A stretch of DNA of 64,000 bases from Neorhizobium galegae (GCF_021391675.1 NZ_CP090096.1:558001-622000), one strand, 5' to 3'. Shown: positions 53,174-62,121, numbered from the stretch's first letter. Translations and numbers: made by a program. Notes: a model not told the origin generated them from the sequence alone.

Positions 53174-54142
53174 TCACACCCTCCGGCATTCAAGCGCGTT
53201 GACCGCGACAAGCTTGCCGCGCAGCCGCTCGGAGGCGTTTTTCAGCTCTTCGAAAAGCGGACCTTTGGTCGATTGATGATTGGCTTCCGTGACGATCGAG
53301 AAGCCGGCTTCCGGCCAGGCCCGATAGAGCTGCCAGGCGGACGCCATCGGGGTCACCGTATCATACCGTCCCTGGACGATCTCGCAGGGCAGGTGGCAGA
53401 TCCGGCCGATATCGCGAAGCAGCTGGCCCGGAGCGAGAAACGCGCCGTGCATGCAGTAATGCGTAAACAGCCGGGCAACGGCGAGCGCGGCAGTCGGCTC
53501 CATCAGGGCTGCGACATGGCCGGGGTCCGGCAGAAATGTCTGGGTCTTGGCGGAAAAGCCTCGCAGGCTGAGCGCCGCGGCCACCTCTTCATGGGCATTG
53601 CCGCTGGTCAGCCGCCGGTAGTAGGCCGACAGGAGATTGCCACGCTCGGCTTCGGGAATGAAGGCCGCAAATTCCTCCCACTGATCCGGAAAAATGGCCC
53701 GCACACCATTGAACCACCAGTCGATATCCTCCTTGCCGGCGAGGAAAATGCCGTGAAGGCGAAAGCCGAGGCAGTGGTCGGGATACGCCTCCCCATAGGC
53801 CAGCGCCAGGCAGCTGCCCCAGGATCCGCCGGAAACCAGCCATCTGTCGATGCCGAGATGGTCTCGCAGCAATTCCATGTCGGCGACCAGGGCCGTCGTC
53901 GTGTTGCCGTCGAGATTCGCATGCGGCGTCGACCGGCCGGCGCCGCGCTGATCGAAGATAACGATCCGAAACGTAGAGCGGTCAAAGGTTTCAACCTGCT
54001 TCAGGGACATGCCAGCACCTGGCCCGCCGTGAAGAACAACGACAGGGATACCCTCAGGATTGCCATGCTCCTCGACATAGAGGCTCCGAACCTCGTCCAC
54101 CGGGAGATAGAAGCTCCGTTCACCCTGCTGCTGCGACTGCAT
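53174..54142 (-). CDS. Proline iminopeptidase-like alpha/beta hydrolase
   Basis: The 322-residue S33-type enzyme has HGGPGAG (38-44, oxyanion hole), DQRGAGRSTPHA, nucleophile Ser107 in GGSWGSCLAL, Asp in GRYDTVTPM and His in ANHQSTKG. These match prolyl aminopeptidases; amide hydrolysis of other small substrates is possible. It is the first gene of the minus-strand locus C string, directly preceded by inverted repeats. Confidence 0.9.
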   Translation of the reverse strand: MQSQQQGERSFYLPVDEVRSLYVEEHGNPEGIPVVVLHGGPGAGMSLKQVETFDRSTFRIVIFDQRGAGRSTPHANLDGNTTTALVADMELLRDHLGIDRWLVSGGSWGSCLALAYGEAYPDHCLGFRLHGIFLAGKEDIDWWFNGVRAIFPDQWEEFAAFIPEAERGNLLSAYYRRLTSGNAHEEVAAALSLRGFSAKTQTFLPDPGHVAALMEPTAALAVARLFTHYCMHGAFLAPGQLLRDIGRICHLPCEIVQGRYDTVTPMASAWQLYRAWPEAGFSIVTEANHQSTKGPLFEELKNASERLRGKLVAVNALECRRV

Positions 54143-54452
54143 TCGCCCACTCCAATGCGCAACACTGCATGCCTATTTTATAGGCATGCCAATTCTATGT
54201 GCATAGTGAGGCGATCTAGGCCTTTCTGTCTAATGAGAAAACAAGATGGCCCATTCCAAATCGGAATAATTATCCGATGCATTTATCGAACAACAGGTTA
54301 GGTGACACTCTAAGTGTCAGTCCATAACGAAGTTGAATGATATGATTCGCTTGTGATTCCATGCAGTTGATTTGATTCGACGAGGCATGGAAGCAATGTG
54401 GACGACATCGTAAAGTTAATCGAGCAACGATCAAAATGTGGGATCTGGTGGC
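54143..54452. other. Regulatory region upstream of locus C
   Basis: Besides the 23-base inverted repeat at 54167-54189 it holds CTATG-TG-CATAG at 54195-54206 and a perfect seven-base dyad TGACACT/AGTGTCA at 54303-54319. It is AT-richer than its surroundings (54200-54300), as expected of promoter DNA. No gene seen. Confidence 0.45.
54167..54189. promoter_or_regulatory. Nine-base perfect inverted repeat, probable operator for locus C
   Basis: GCATGCCTA and TAGGCATGC flank TTTTA. The element begins 25 bases before the first start codon of locus C, where a repressor of the GntR or similar dimeric type would block transcription. The regulator is not identified. Confidence 0.5.
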
Positions 54453-54524
54453 ATGACCAAACTTGCCCGTGATCCGCTATATCGCCGCCATCGCTTTCCC
54501 GCTGACATCTTCGCCTATCCCTGA
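54453..54524 (+). mobile_element. IS6-family transposase N-terminal relic
   Basis: The frame reads MTKLARDPLYRRHRFPADI before diverging to a stop. This is the conserved beginning of rhizobial IS6-type transposases (DPLYRRHRFP). Only about 20 residues remain; no terminal repeats were found. It abuts the DUF5996 fragment. Confidence 0.6.
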
Positions 54525-55035
54525 TGGCCCTGGCATCGAGATTGTGTTCGACTTTCATGACCATGCGGTCGTCGGTACCAGCGGCGACGGACGTCGGGCC
54601 TCTTTTGCGTTGGCGACATCCACGGTCGCGGAGTTCCATGCCAATTTCGCTCGGCTCATCTCCGATCTTGGAGGTACCCCGGACTTCCACGGCCAACCCA
54701 ATGAGGTGCCGGATCCTGTCCCGTTCGATGAGGACTATCGTGACCGCCCCTATGACCGTGATGCCGTTCGACGTTTTCATCAGGCGTTGATGGCCGTGGA
54801 CGCGGTTTTCAAGTCGTTTCGGACGTCTTTTCTCGGGAAGTCCAGCCCTGTGCGCCTCTTTTGGGGAAGTTTCGATCTGGCCGTTACACGGTTTTCGGGA
54901 CGGCAGGCGCCGATACATCCCGGCGGCTTTCCAGCCTTACCAGACGATGTGGCGCAGGAAGCCTACGACCGGGAGGTTTCTTCGGCAGGCTTTTGGCCTG
55001 GAGGCGGCGGCATCGATTATCCACCCAGGGAGTAG
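54502..55035 (+). pseudogene. Truncated DUF5996-family gene
   Basis: From about 54502 the frame matches the middle of DUF5996 proteins: TSSPIPDGPGIEIVFDFHDH, SVADF-like TVAEFHANF, RPYDRDAVRRFHQAL, SPVRLFWGSFDLAVTRFSGR and HPGGFPALPDD, ending SSAGFWPGGGGIDYP and a stop. The usual N-terminal 50-odd residues are replaced by the IS6 relic, and the C-terminal tail is shortened. The frame could still be translated from 54463, but as a gene it is broken. DUF5996 function is unknown. Confidence 0.7.
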
Positions 55036-55296
55036 TGGGTTGTCCCGTGCCAACCGGGACAGGCTGTTCAAGGGGCGCTAGTTCTGTATGAGCAAGGCGG
55101 GCGATGACGAGCGAGGGGATAAGGTGGGCACCGAACTGCCGACGGAATAGCGTTGATGCTTTGAGCTCAAGCCTCACAAATAGACTTTACCTCGAGGTCC
55201 GATTTATCAAGCACTCGACTCACCTGACTAAGGCGCCGCCGGTTCAGATCCCATCAAGGCGAGACAGTTGGTTTTAACTGGCGCTTCGTGAGCGGT

Positions 55297-56202
55297 TCAC
55301 CCGGCTGCCGGTCGCGAGAGTTCACGAGCTAGTTCCAAGAACGCTCTGACTCCGGCCGAGAGGTTTCGGCGCCCAGGATAATACAGGCAAAGCCCCGGAT
55401 ATGGGGGCGTCCAATCTTCCAGAATACGGATGACGCGCCCCGCCTCGATCTCCGGAAGAATGTCTTGTTCAAAGATATAGCCGACGCCGGCACCTTCAAG
55501 CACCGCAGTCCGTGTCAGGCTGGCTTCATCGAGCGCAATCGGTCCCCGCACATCAATCTGCACCTGCTCGCCGTCCTTCTCAAAACGCCATCTAAACAAG
55601 GAGCCGTCCGGCAACCGAACACGAATGCATCTGTGATTGAGAAGATCAGGAGGAACCATGGGCTTGCCATGCTGCTCGAAATACTTAGGAGAACCCACCA
55701 CGGCGTGTCGTTGAGGCCGGCCGAGCGAAACCGCGATCATGTCGCTGGGAACGAGGCCTGCAACCCTGACGCCCAGATCGAAACCGTCCTTGACGATATC
55801 GACCATTTTTCCTTCGGTGACGATATCGACATTCATGTCGGGATAGCGGCGCAGGAACTCAAGCACGAGCGGTGAGATGATGGCGCGCGCCGCAAACGGG
55901 GCGGCGTTGATCCTTATCGTTCCGGAAGGTGTCTCGCGCTGCGAGCGCACCAGATCCAGAGCGGCATGGAGATCCTGGAGCGATGGCGCGACCTGCTGCA
56001 CAAAGAGCCTGCCGGCATCTGTCAGCGACACGCTGCGTGTGGTGCGGTTGAACAATCGCACACCCAGCCCCGCCTCAAGCCTGCCTATCGTGTGGCTCAG
56101 CGCAGTCGTTGACATCCCGAGATCAATGGCCGCTGCGCGGAAGGTCCCGCGCCGGGCAATCGCAACGGCCGCTTCGAGTTCCTTCAGGCTAGCGTGTTCC
56201 AT
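55297..56202 (-). CDS. LysR-family transcriptional regulator
   Basis: The 301-residue protein has a LysR winged helix at residues 3-62 ([19 protein letters not shown]) and an effector domain resembling the CrgA/DsdC-like group ([20 protein letters not shown]). It is divergent from the SnoaL-SDR pair across 95 bases, which should contain its operator. It probably controls that pair and itself. Confidence 0.92.
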   Translation of the reverse strand: MEHASLKELEAAVAIARRGTFRAAAIDLGMSTTALSHTIGRLEAGLGVRLFNRTTRSVSLTDAGRLFVQQVAPSLQDLHAALDLVRSQRETPSGTIRINAAPFAARAIISPLVLEFLRRYPDMNVDIVTEGKMVDIVKDGFDLGVRVAGLVPSDMIAVSLGRPQRHAVVGSPKYFEQHGKPMVPPDLLNHRCIRVRLPDGSLFRWRFEKDGEQVQIDVRGPIALDEASLTRTAVLEGAGVGYIFEQDILPEIEAGRVIRILEDWTPPYPGLCLYYPGRRNLSAGVRAFLELARELSRPAAG

Positions 56203-56297
56203 TGTCCCGATCTGTTCAATAGCGCATGCCGGCTTATCCCACTTATCTATGCAATGGTCGAGCGCTAACTTAGGGGCAGCTCAGAAGGAGAAATACG

Positions 56298-56621
56298 ATG
56301 GATATGCCCTCTATTGTGAACATGTATTTTGACGCCGACAGTCGCAATGATGCCGATACGCTGTTGAAAACCCTTGCGGTCGAAGCGGCGGTCGAGGACG
56401 AAAATGCGCGCCATCAGGGCATTGTTGCAGTCCGTGAATGGTGGTTGGCTGCGAAGAAGGCGACCCAATACCGTGCAGAACCCGTGGAATCCACGGTTGA
56501 CGGCGACAAGGCACTCGTCCGGGCGAGGGTGAGCGGCCAGTTTCCCGGTAGCCCGGTGATGCTCACCCACGCCTTCACCATCAAGGACGACAGGATCGTC
56601 AGGCTGGAGATCCGTTCATGA
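56298..56621 (+). CDS. SnoaL/NTF2-like protein
   Basis: AGAAGGAG precedes ATG 56298. The 107-residue protein fits the NTF2-like cone fold: an N-terminal helix ([19 protein letters not shown]), [12 protein letters not shown], and a C-terminal sheet ([15 protein letters not shown]). Members bind or isomerise small molecules; no catalytic residue is certain here. Its stop overlaps the SDR start, so it is coupled to it. Confidence 0.85.
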   Translation: MDMPSIVNMYFDADSRNDADTLLKTLAVEAAVEDENARHQGIVAVREWWLAAKKATQYRAEPVESTVDGDKALVRARVSGQFPGSPVMLTHAFTIKDDRIVRLEIRS

Positions 56622-57397
56622 CCGACTTTCTCAACCTGAGGGGCAAACGTGCACTCATTACGGCTGGAACCAAGGGTGCCGGCGCTGCGACCGTCAGCCT
56701 GTTTCGGGAGCTCGGCGCAAAGGTGCTGACAACCGCTCGGGCCCGTCCGGAAAGCCTGTCGGAAGAGCTGTTCGTCGAGGCGGACCTGACCACCGAAGAG
56801 GGATGTGCAATCGTCGCAGAGGCCACGCGGCGGCGCCTTGGCGGCGTCGACGTCATCGTCCATATGCTGGGTGGCTCTTCAGCGGCCGGAGGTGGATTTT
56901 CTGCACTGTCGGAAGACGACTGGCATAAGGAGCTGTCGCTCAACCTCTTTCCAGCCGTTCGCCTGGATCGGCTGCTCGTTCCGGACATGGTCACCCGAGG
57001 AAACGGTGTGGTCGTGCACGTCACATCGATCCAGAGGGTCCTCCCGCTTCCGGAATCGACGACTGCCTATGCTGCAGCCAAGGCAGCACTTTCCACCTAC
57101 AGCAAGGCGATGTCGAAGGAAGTGTCGCCAAAAGGTGTCCGGGTCGTTCGGGTGTCGCCGGGCTGGATCGAAACGGAAGCATCCGTCCGTCTTGCCGAAC
57201 GCTTGGCGAAGCAGGCCGGAACTGACCTCGAGGGCGGCAAAAAGATCATCATGGACGGGCTGGGCGGCATTCCGCTCGGTCGTCCGGCAAAACCGGAAGA
57301 GGTCGCAAACCTGATTGCGTTCCTTGCCTCCGACCGGGCCGCATCGATCACTGGCACCGAGTATACGATCGATGGAGGGACAGTGCCAACAGCCTAG
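56618..57397 (+). CDS. Short-chain dehydrogenase/reductase
   Basis: The 259-residue protein has a variant cofactor motif TAGTKGAG (TGxxxGxG class), active-site Ser in [10 protein letters not shown], Tyr-x3-Lys in [11 protein letters not shown] and the C-terminal [12 protein letters not shown]. It is an NAD(P)-dependent oxidoreductase of unknown substrate. The stop at 57395-57397 abuts a kinase fragment. Confidence 0.93.
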   Translation: MTDFLNLRGKRALITAGTKGAGAATVSLFRELGAKVLTTARARPESLSEELFVEADLTTEEGCAIVAEATRRRLGGVDVIVHMLGGSSAAGGGFSALSEDDWHKELSLNLFPAVRLDRLLVPDMVTRGNGVVVHVTSIQRVLPLPESTTAYAAAKAALSTYSKAMSKEVSPKGVRVVRVSPGWIETEASVRLAERLAKQAGTDLEGGKKIIMDGLGGIPLGRPAKPEEVANLIAFLASDRAASITGTEYTIDGGTVPTA

Positions 57398-57829
57398 GTG
57401 TCTGTCAACGTTGCCATGCCAGCTGGGCTCGTGTTCAATGAACTCCTGACCAGTGCCTTGAAGCATGCCTTCGTTGCGCGCGACACCGGAGAAATTAAGC
57501 TACGCTGTGTCGTCAGCGATGACGGGTGCAGGATCATCGTCGCTGACAACGGGGTAGGCCTCCCCCAAGATATGAGCTGGCCGAAGCGCGGTAAGTTAAG
57601 CGAAATGATCGTCCAGTCGCTGAAACAAAATGCCCGCGCGGAGATCGCGGTCAGTTCGTCATCCGAAGCCGGCATGAGTGTCATGCTTGTCTTTTCGAAA
57701 GAAGCGGCAAGCACCGTGAGGGCCAGCGGTTGCCCGCTTGGGGAAGGCTGCAACTGTTCATCACCCGCTGCGGCCTGGCCCGCATCGGGTTCGCGATGCG
57801 TCCGCCGCTGGCCCTGGTGCGCTCGCTAA
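57398..57829 (+). pseudogene. C-terminal fragment of an HWE/HisKA_2 histidine kinase
   Basis: Right after the SDR stop the frame reads SVNVAMPAGLVFNELLTSAL, KHAFVARDTGEIKL, RIIVADNGVGLPQD and RGKLSEMIVQSLKQNARA, then ends the family similarity at VMLVFSKEAA near 57714; the rest to 57829 is unrelated. N-box and G1 box are present, but the phosphoacceptor His, dimerisation part and any sensor domain are missing. A GTG at 57398 could start translation, yet this is a 5'-truncated relic. Confidence 0.78.
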
Positions 57830-58088
57830 GGTGTAGGTCCGGGGAGCCGTGGTAGCACAATCGCGGCATGTTTTCCTTGAAACCGGGAACTCCTTGCCGA
57901 AGCGGGGCGGTACTTTGTGCGATCTCCACACGCGACGTCGCAAGTGCTCTAAGTTTCGCCATCAAAGGATGTATGTTCTAATTCTAAATCAAGTTCAGAT
58001 AGTGTATTTCTATCGGAAAGTTCTCCAAGAGAATTTCCTCAGTCGTCGTGATCCACGAAATCCCAAGTAGTCATACAAAGGGAATTTT

Positions 58089-60395
58089 ATGCCAAGCACA
58101 ACATCTCCGCATGTGAGGGCCATTCCTATTGGGGGGCGGCCAGGCGACCAACCGCTGGCGATCGTGGAGCGGCTGCAGGCGGAACTTCAAGCTCGTCTGA
58201 CGGCGGAAGCGGAGTGGGGCGACGAGCGCGCGCTACTGCGCGCCATGATTGACCAAGTTCCGGATTATCTGTTCGTCAAGGATCTTGAATGCCGCTTTCT
58301 CATCGTCAACACCGCGGTGGCCCACATCCATGGCTTCCGCGACCCTGATATGCTCATCGGCAAGACCGATTTTGACCTTCATCCGTTTGATCGCGCTTCA
58401 GGGTTCTTCGAAATTGAGCAGGCGATAATAGAGACCGGATGCCCGATGATCGACATGGAGGAGGTCGTCGTTGATGCCGAGACCGGCAAAAAAAGATGGC
58501 TCTCGACTTCCAAGGTCGCCATGCGCAATGATCAACACCAGATCATTGGGCTCGTGGGGATATCACGCGATGTAAGCGTGCGAAAACGGGCCGATCTTTT
58601 GCGCGACGAACAGGCTCTCGTCCTCGAGATGATTGCGATGAATTCGCCGCTGGAAGAAGTGCTCGACCGGATCGTAAGGCTGATCGAAGCGCAGCTCGAA
58701 GGCGTCCTCGGCTCCATTCTGCTGCTTGATGAAAGTGGGAACCATCTCAAGCATGGCGCGGCTCCAAACCTGCCACCGGCCTATTGTCGGGCGATCGACG
58801 GTGTTGCTGTCGGGCCGAAGGCTGGTTCATGTGGCACCGCCGTCCACAGGCGGACGAATGTCGTCGTCAGCGACATCATGGGCGATCCCCTATGGGCCGA
58901 TTATCGTGAACTGGCCGCCCAGCACGGGCTGCGTTCCTGTTGGTCAACTCCTATCCTGTCGCATCAGGGTGCCGTGCTCGGCACATTTGCGATGTATTCT
59001 TACGCGGTGCGTGAACCCGGAAATTTTGAGACAGACCTCACCGATATGGCAACTCGTATTGCTGCCATCGCCATTGAACGCAAGCTGGCCGAAGATCAAA
59101 TAAGCTTTCTGGCACATCATGATATCTTGACGGGACTTCCCAATCGCAGCCTTCTGAAAGATCGCCTTGTCCAGGCAATGCTGCAGACTGAACGTCACAA
59201 TCCTTGCGTCTCCGTCGTCTTCATTGACCTCGATAACTTCAAATCGGTCAACGACAGCCAGGGCCACTCTGCCGGCGACGAACTCTTGAAGATCGTTGCA
59301 CATCGGATGGTGGAGTGCGTCAGGCCGGTCGATGCGGTGGTGCGGCTCGGCGGCGATGAGTTCGTGATCCTGCTCGTCGATCAACCAGAAGGATCCGACG
59401 CGATTTCGGTTACACTCGACAGGGTCCGGACGGCGATTTCGGAGCCGATAACGATCGGCGGCCGGGTTTTCCACGTCACCTGCAGCATGGGCGTGGCGAC
59501 CTTTCCGCATGACGGTGCCGATGCAGAGACTCTTCTGATGAACGCAGATGCCGCCATGTACAAGGTCAAGGAAGCCGGAGGCGACGGATTCCAGTTCTTC
59601 ACGGTTCAGATGAATATCACGGTGCACGAGCGGCTGGAATTGCAGGATGCCATGCGCGACGGCCTTGCCCGGTCGGAATTTTATCTGCTTTACCAGCCGC
59701 AGATTGATTTGAAATCGGGCGAGATCTTTGCAGTGGAAGCACTCGTTCGTTGGAGGCATCCAACACTTGGGGTGGTTTCTCCTGACAGGTTCATCCCGCT
59801 GGCCGAGGAAACCGGGCTAATCGTTCCCCTGGGTGATTGGATTCTCAACGAAGCCTGTCGCCAGAACAAGGCATGGCAGGACGGCGGCCTTTTGCCTGTC
59901 AGCGTCTGCGTCAATGTCTCGGCCCGCCAGTTCCAGGACAAGAACTTGATCAAAAACGTCACGAGCGCCTTAACGGAAAGCGGACTTTCCGCCGAATATC
60001 TCGAACTGGAACTTACCGAAAGCCTGGTCATGCGGGACGTCGAGCAAGCCATCGCGACAATGAAGGAACTGCAGAGCCTCGGCGTTCATTTCGCGATTGA
60101 CGATTTTGGAACCGGTTATTTAAGCCTTTCTGCTTTGAAGAGCTTGCCTGTATCGAGGCTCAAGATCGATCAGTCCTTCGTTCGTAACCTCGCGCAAGAT
60201 GAGGACGACAGGACCATCACTGCGGCGGTGATCTCGCTTGGACAAAGGCTGAAGATGAAGGTGATCGCGGAAGGGGTGGAGACGGACGAGCAACTGACCT
60301 TCTTGCGCGAAAGCCATTGCGACGAGATACAGGGCTACCACTTCAGCCGACCGGTTGAGGCGGCGGCCATCGCTGCGCTGCTTTCGGCAGCCTGA
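58089..60395 (+). CDS. PAS-GAF-GGDEF-EAL cyclic-di-GMP protein
   Basis: The 768 residues give a PAS domain (about 45-165), a GAF domain (about 180-320), GGDEF (about 340-500) and EAL (about 515-765), with no membrane segment. GGDEF is intact (RLGGDEF, about residue 418) with an upstream inhibitory-site RPVD. EAL is also complete: EALVRW, ELTESL, DDFGTGY, LKIDQSF, EGVETDEQL and QGYHFSRP. Both cyclase and phosphodiesterase activity are therefore possible; PAS and GAF should choose between them. Confidence 0.94.
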   Translation: MPSTTSPHVRAIPIGGRPGDQPLAIVERLQAELQARLTAEAEWGDERALLRAMIDQVPDYLFVKDLECRFLIVNTAVAHIHGFRDPDMLIGKTDFDLHPFDRASGFFEIEQAIIETGCPMIDMEEVVVDAETGKKRWLSTSKVAMRNDQHQIIGLVGISRDVSVRKRADLLRDEQALVLEMIAMNSPLEEVLDRIVRLIEAQLEGVLGSILLLDESGNHLKHGAAPNLPPAYCRAIDGVAVGPKAGSCGTAVHRRTNVVVSDIMGDPLWADYRELAAQHGLRSCWSTPILSHQGAVLGTFAMYSYAVREPGNFETDLTDMATRIAAIAIERKLAEDQISFLAHHDILTGLPNRSLLKDRLVQAMLQTERHNPCVSVVFIDLDNFKSVNDSQGHSAGDELLKIVAHRMVECVRPVDAVVRLGGDEFVILLVDQPEGSDAISVTLDRVRTAISEPITIGGRVFHVTCSMGVATFPHDGADAETLLMNADAAMYKVKEAGGDGFQFFTVQMNITVHERLELQDAMRDGLARSEFYLLYQPQIDLKSGEIFAVEALVRWRHPTLGVVSPDRFIPLAEETGLIVPLGDWILNEACRQNKAWQDGGLLPVSVCVNVSARQFQDKNLIKNVTSALTESGLSAEYLELELTESLVMRDVEQAIATMKELQSLGVHFAIDDFGTGYLSLSALKSLPVSRLKIDQSFVRNLAQDEDDRTITAAVISLGQRLKMKVIAEGVETDEQLTFLRESHCDEIQGYHFSRPVEAAAIAALLSAA

Positions 60396-60457
60396 AGGAA
60401 TCGAACAGCCGCAACTTGTCCCAGGACTTTTGGCCAAAGCGCGCGAGCGGATCGGGG

Positions 60458-60862
60458 TTAAATATGCTCCGATCGCCCGAGTGCCTGTTCAGTCCTCGCA
60501 TCTGACAGAAGCCGAGCGAGGCTGTTCCCCACGTCGGCAAAACTGTACGGTTTCGGCAACAGCGGGCGGTCCCGATAATTTTCAGGGAACGCGTCGATGC
60601 CGTAGCCTGTCGCGAAGATGTATGGCACGTGCCGCGCGGCGAGTGCCTCGGCGATCGGAAAGCTCTTTTCGCCGTTCAGGTTCACGTCCAAAATAGCGAC
60701 ATCGAATGGTTGGCTGTCGATCAAGGCCAGCGCCTGTTTCACGGTGGCTGCGATACTGACGCTTCGGCAGCCTAGGTCGGTCAGGATGTCCTCCAGCAGC
60801 ATGAGAAGCATCATCTCGTCCTCGACGATCAGTAGGCGCTGGGCCGTCAGCAGCTTATTCAT
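60458..60862 (-). CDS. Single-domain response regulator
   Basis: The 134-residue receiver has VEDEMM, phosphorylated Asp in DVAILDVNLNGE, Thr in IFATGYG and Lys in LLPKPYSF. There is no output domain. It overlaps the kinase stop by eight bases, so it is the kinase's direct partner or phosphate sink, a common pairing with HWE kinases. Confidence 0.92.
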   Translation of the reverse strand: MNKLLTAQRLLIVEDEMMLLMLLEDILTDLGCRSVSIAATVKQALALIDSQPFDVAILDVNLNGEKSFPIAEALAARHVPYIFATGYGIDAFPENYRDRPLLPKPYSFADVGNSLARLLSDARTEQALGRSEHI

Positions 60863-61907
60863 TTAGATCGTCCACCACCGGAAAGGTGATCGCGCAGGAA
60901 ACGCCATCCTCATGATATCGCAACACGACCGAACCGTCCAACTCATGAGCCAGGCCGCGCTCGAGGAGCCTGGTACCGAAGCCGTTCCGGGATGGGAGCG
61001 CAACAGTCGGACCATCCTTCTCCTGCCATAAGATGTTCAGCTCTCGGCCGCCCGAGGTTTGCTTCACCACCCAGTTGACGAGAACGGAACCGCCAACACT
61101 AGAGAGCGCACCGTATTTGACGGCGTTTGTCGCGAGTTCATGGAACGCCATTCCGAGCGCCAGGGTTGCTTTCGAAGGCAAGCGGATCTTCGGTCCGGTG
61201 ATGACGAAACGCTCCCGCTGTGAAGATGGGTTCCTGAACGGTGCCAGCGCTGCGGCAACCACATCGCGAAGTTCGGCACCGTTCCAGCTTTCTCGGCTAA
61301 GGAGATCGTGCGATCGGGAAAGGGCAAATATTCTGGACTCGATCGCTTCGCGGATAAGTTCAGGGTGGGATGTCTGTCGCAAGGTCTGTGAGACCATCGA
61401 CTGCACGGTCGCCAGGGTATTCTTCACACGGTGATTCAACTCATCGATGAACATTCTCGACCGCGCCAGTTCCTGCTTGTGTCTTGAGAGGTCGACGAAA
61501 GAAATGAAATGCTGGACGACCTGACCGTGATCATCACGAACCGGGCTGATGAAGATGGCCGCCCAGAATACGCTGCCATCTTTGCGGGAGTAGCATACCT
61601 CCAGATCGCTATCGCCACCGTCCGAGAAGATCGCCGCAAGCTTTGCCAACACGGCGGGCGCGGAACCGCGGGCCATCAACGTATTGAAGCCTTGGCCAAG
61701 CACCTCGTCCCGCTCATATCCAGTCAGCGCAAGAAAGCTGTCATTGGCGAAGATGATCGGCTCGTCCGCCTCCCTGGCATTTGTGAATACCATGGCCATG
61801 CGGGTGGTTTCGGTCGCGACGACGAATGGTCCCAGATCCTCGCGAAACCCCTCGACTTCGCCTTCAGCGATGATCTGACCTTGGGACTTTTTCTCTATCT
61901 TCAACAT
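60855..61907 (-). CDS. PAS-domain HWE-family histidine kinase
   Basis: A PAS domain (about 25-145) with IFANDSFLALTGYERDEVLG is LOV-like, but the flavin-binding cysteine segment (NCRFLQ in LOV) reads FNTLMA, so classic LOV photochemistry is excluded. The HWE kinase core has His in ELNHRVKNTLATVQSM, N-box HELATNAVKYGAL and the Trp-x-Glu of NILWQEKDG. Product 350 residues, soluble. Such kinases often feed general-stress or light responses. Confidence 0.92.
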   Translation of the reverse strand: MLKIEKKSQGQIIAEGEVEGFREDLGPFVVATETTRMAMVFTNAREADEPIIFANDSFLALTGYERDEVLGQGFNTLMARGSAPAVLAKLAAIFSDGGDSDLEVCYSRKDGSVFWAAIFISPVRDDHGQVVQHFISFVDLSRHKQELARSRMFIDELNHRVKNTLATVQSMVSQTLRQTSHPELIREAIESRIFALSRSHDLLSRESWNGAELRDVVAAALAPFRNPSSQRERFVITGPKIRLPSKATLALGMAFHELATNAVKYGALSSVGGSVLVNWVVKQTSGGRELNILWQEKDGPTVALPSRNGFGTRLLERGLAHELDGSVVLRYHEDGVSCAITFPVVDDLNE

Positions 61908-62121
61908 CTGGCCGCCCTATCCCTCTTGAGAGATCTTCCCGGCAGGATTGAAGAAGAGAAGAATGGATCCGAGCCTTCTTGTCGCGTCGGCCCCGAGATG
62001 AGTTGTAGTGCCGCGCGCATACCTCCCGAAAGGCATGCGGGATTGCTGTCGAAGAGGGTCTCGCTAACACGTTTGCTGTAAAATGAGGTCATGCGGCGTC
62101 CTCAAAAAGTTCCATTGTCGA

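Noticed and set aside
54310..54918. Minus-strand 202-residue frame
   Set aside because: Antisense to the DUF5996 fragment, which matches the family over more than 100 residues.
55200..55290. Possible tRNA-like T-loop GGTTCAGATCC
   Set aside because: The flanking bases do not form a T-stem, and no anticodon or acceptor arm can be drawn.
57830..58088. Possible IS remnant between the kinase fragment and the GGDEF-EAL gene
   Set aside because: Frames on both strands look weakly protein-like, but no transposase motif or terminal repeat could be identified.
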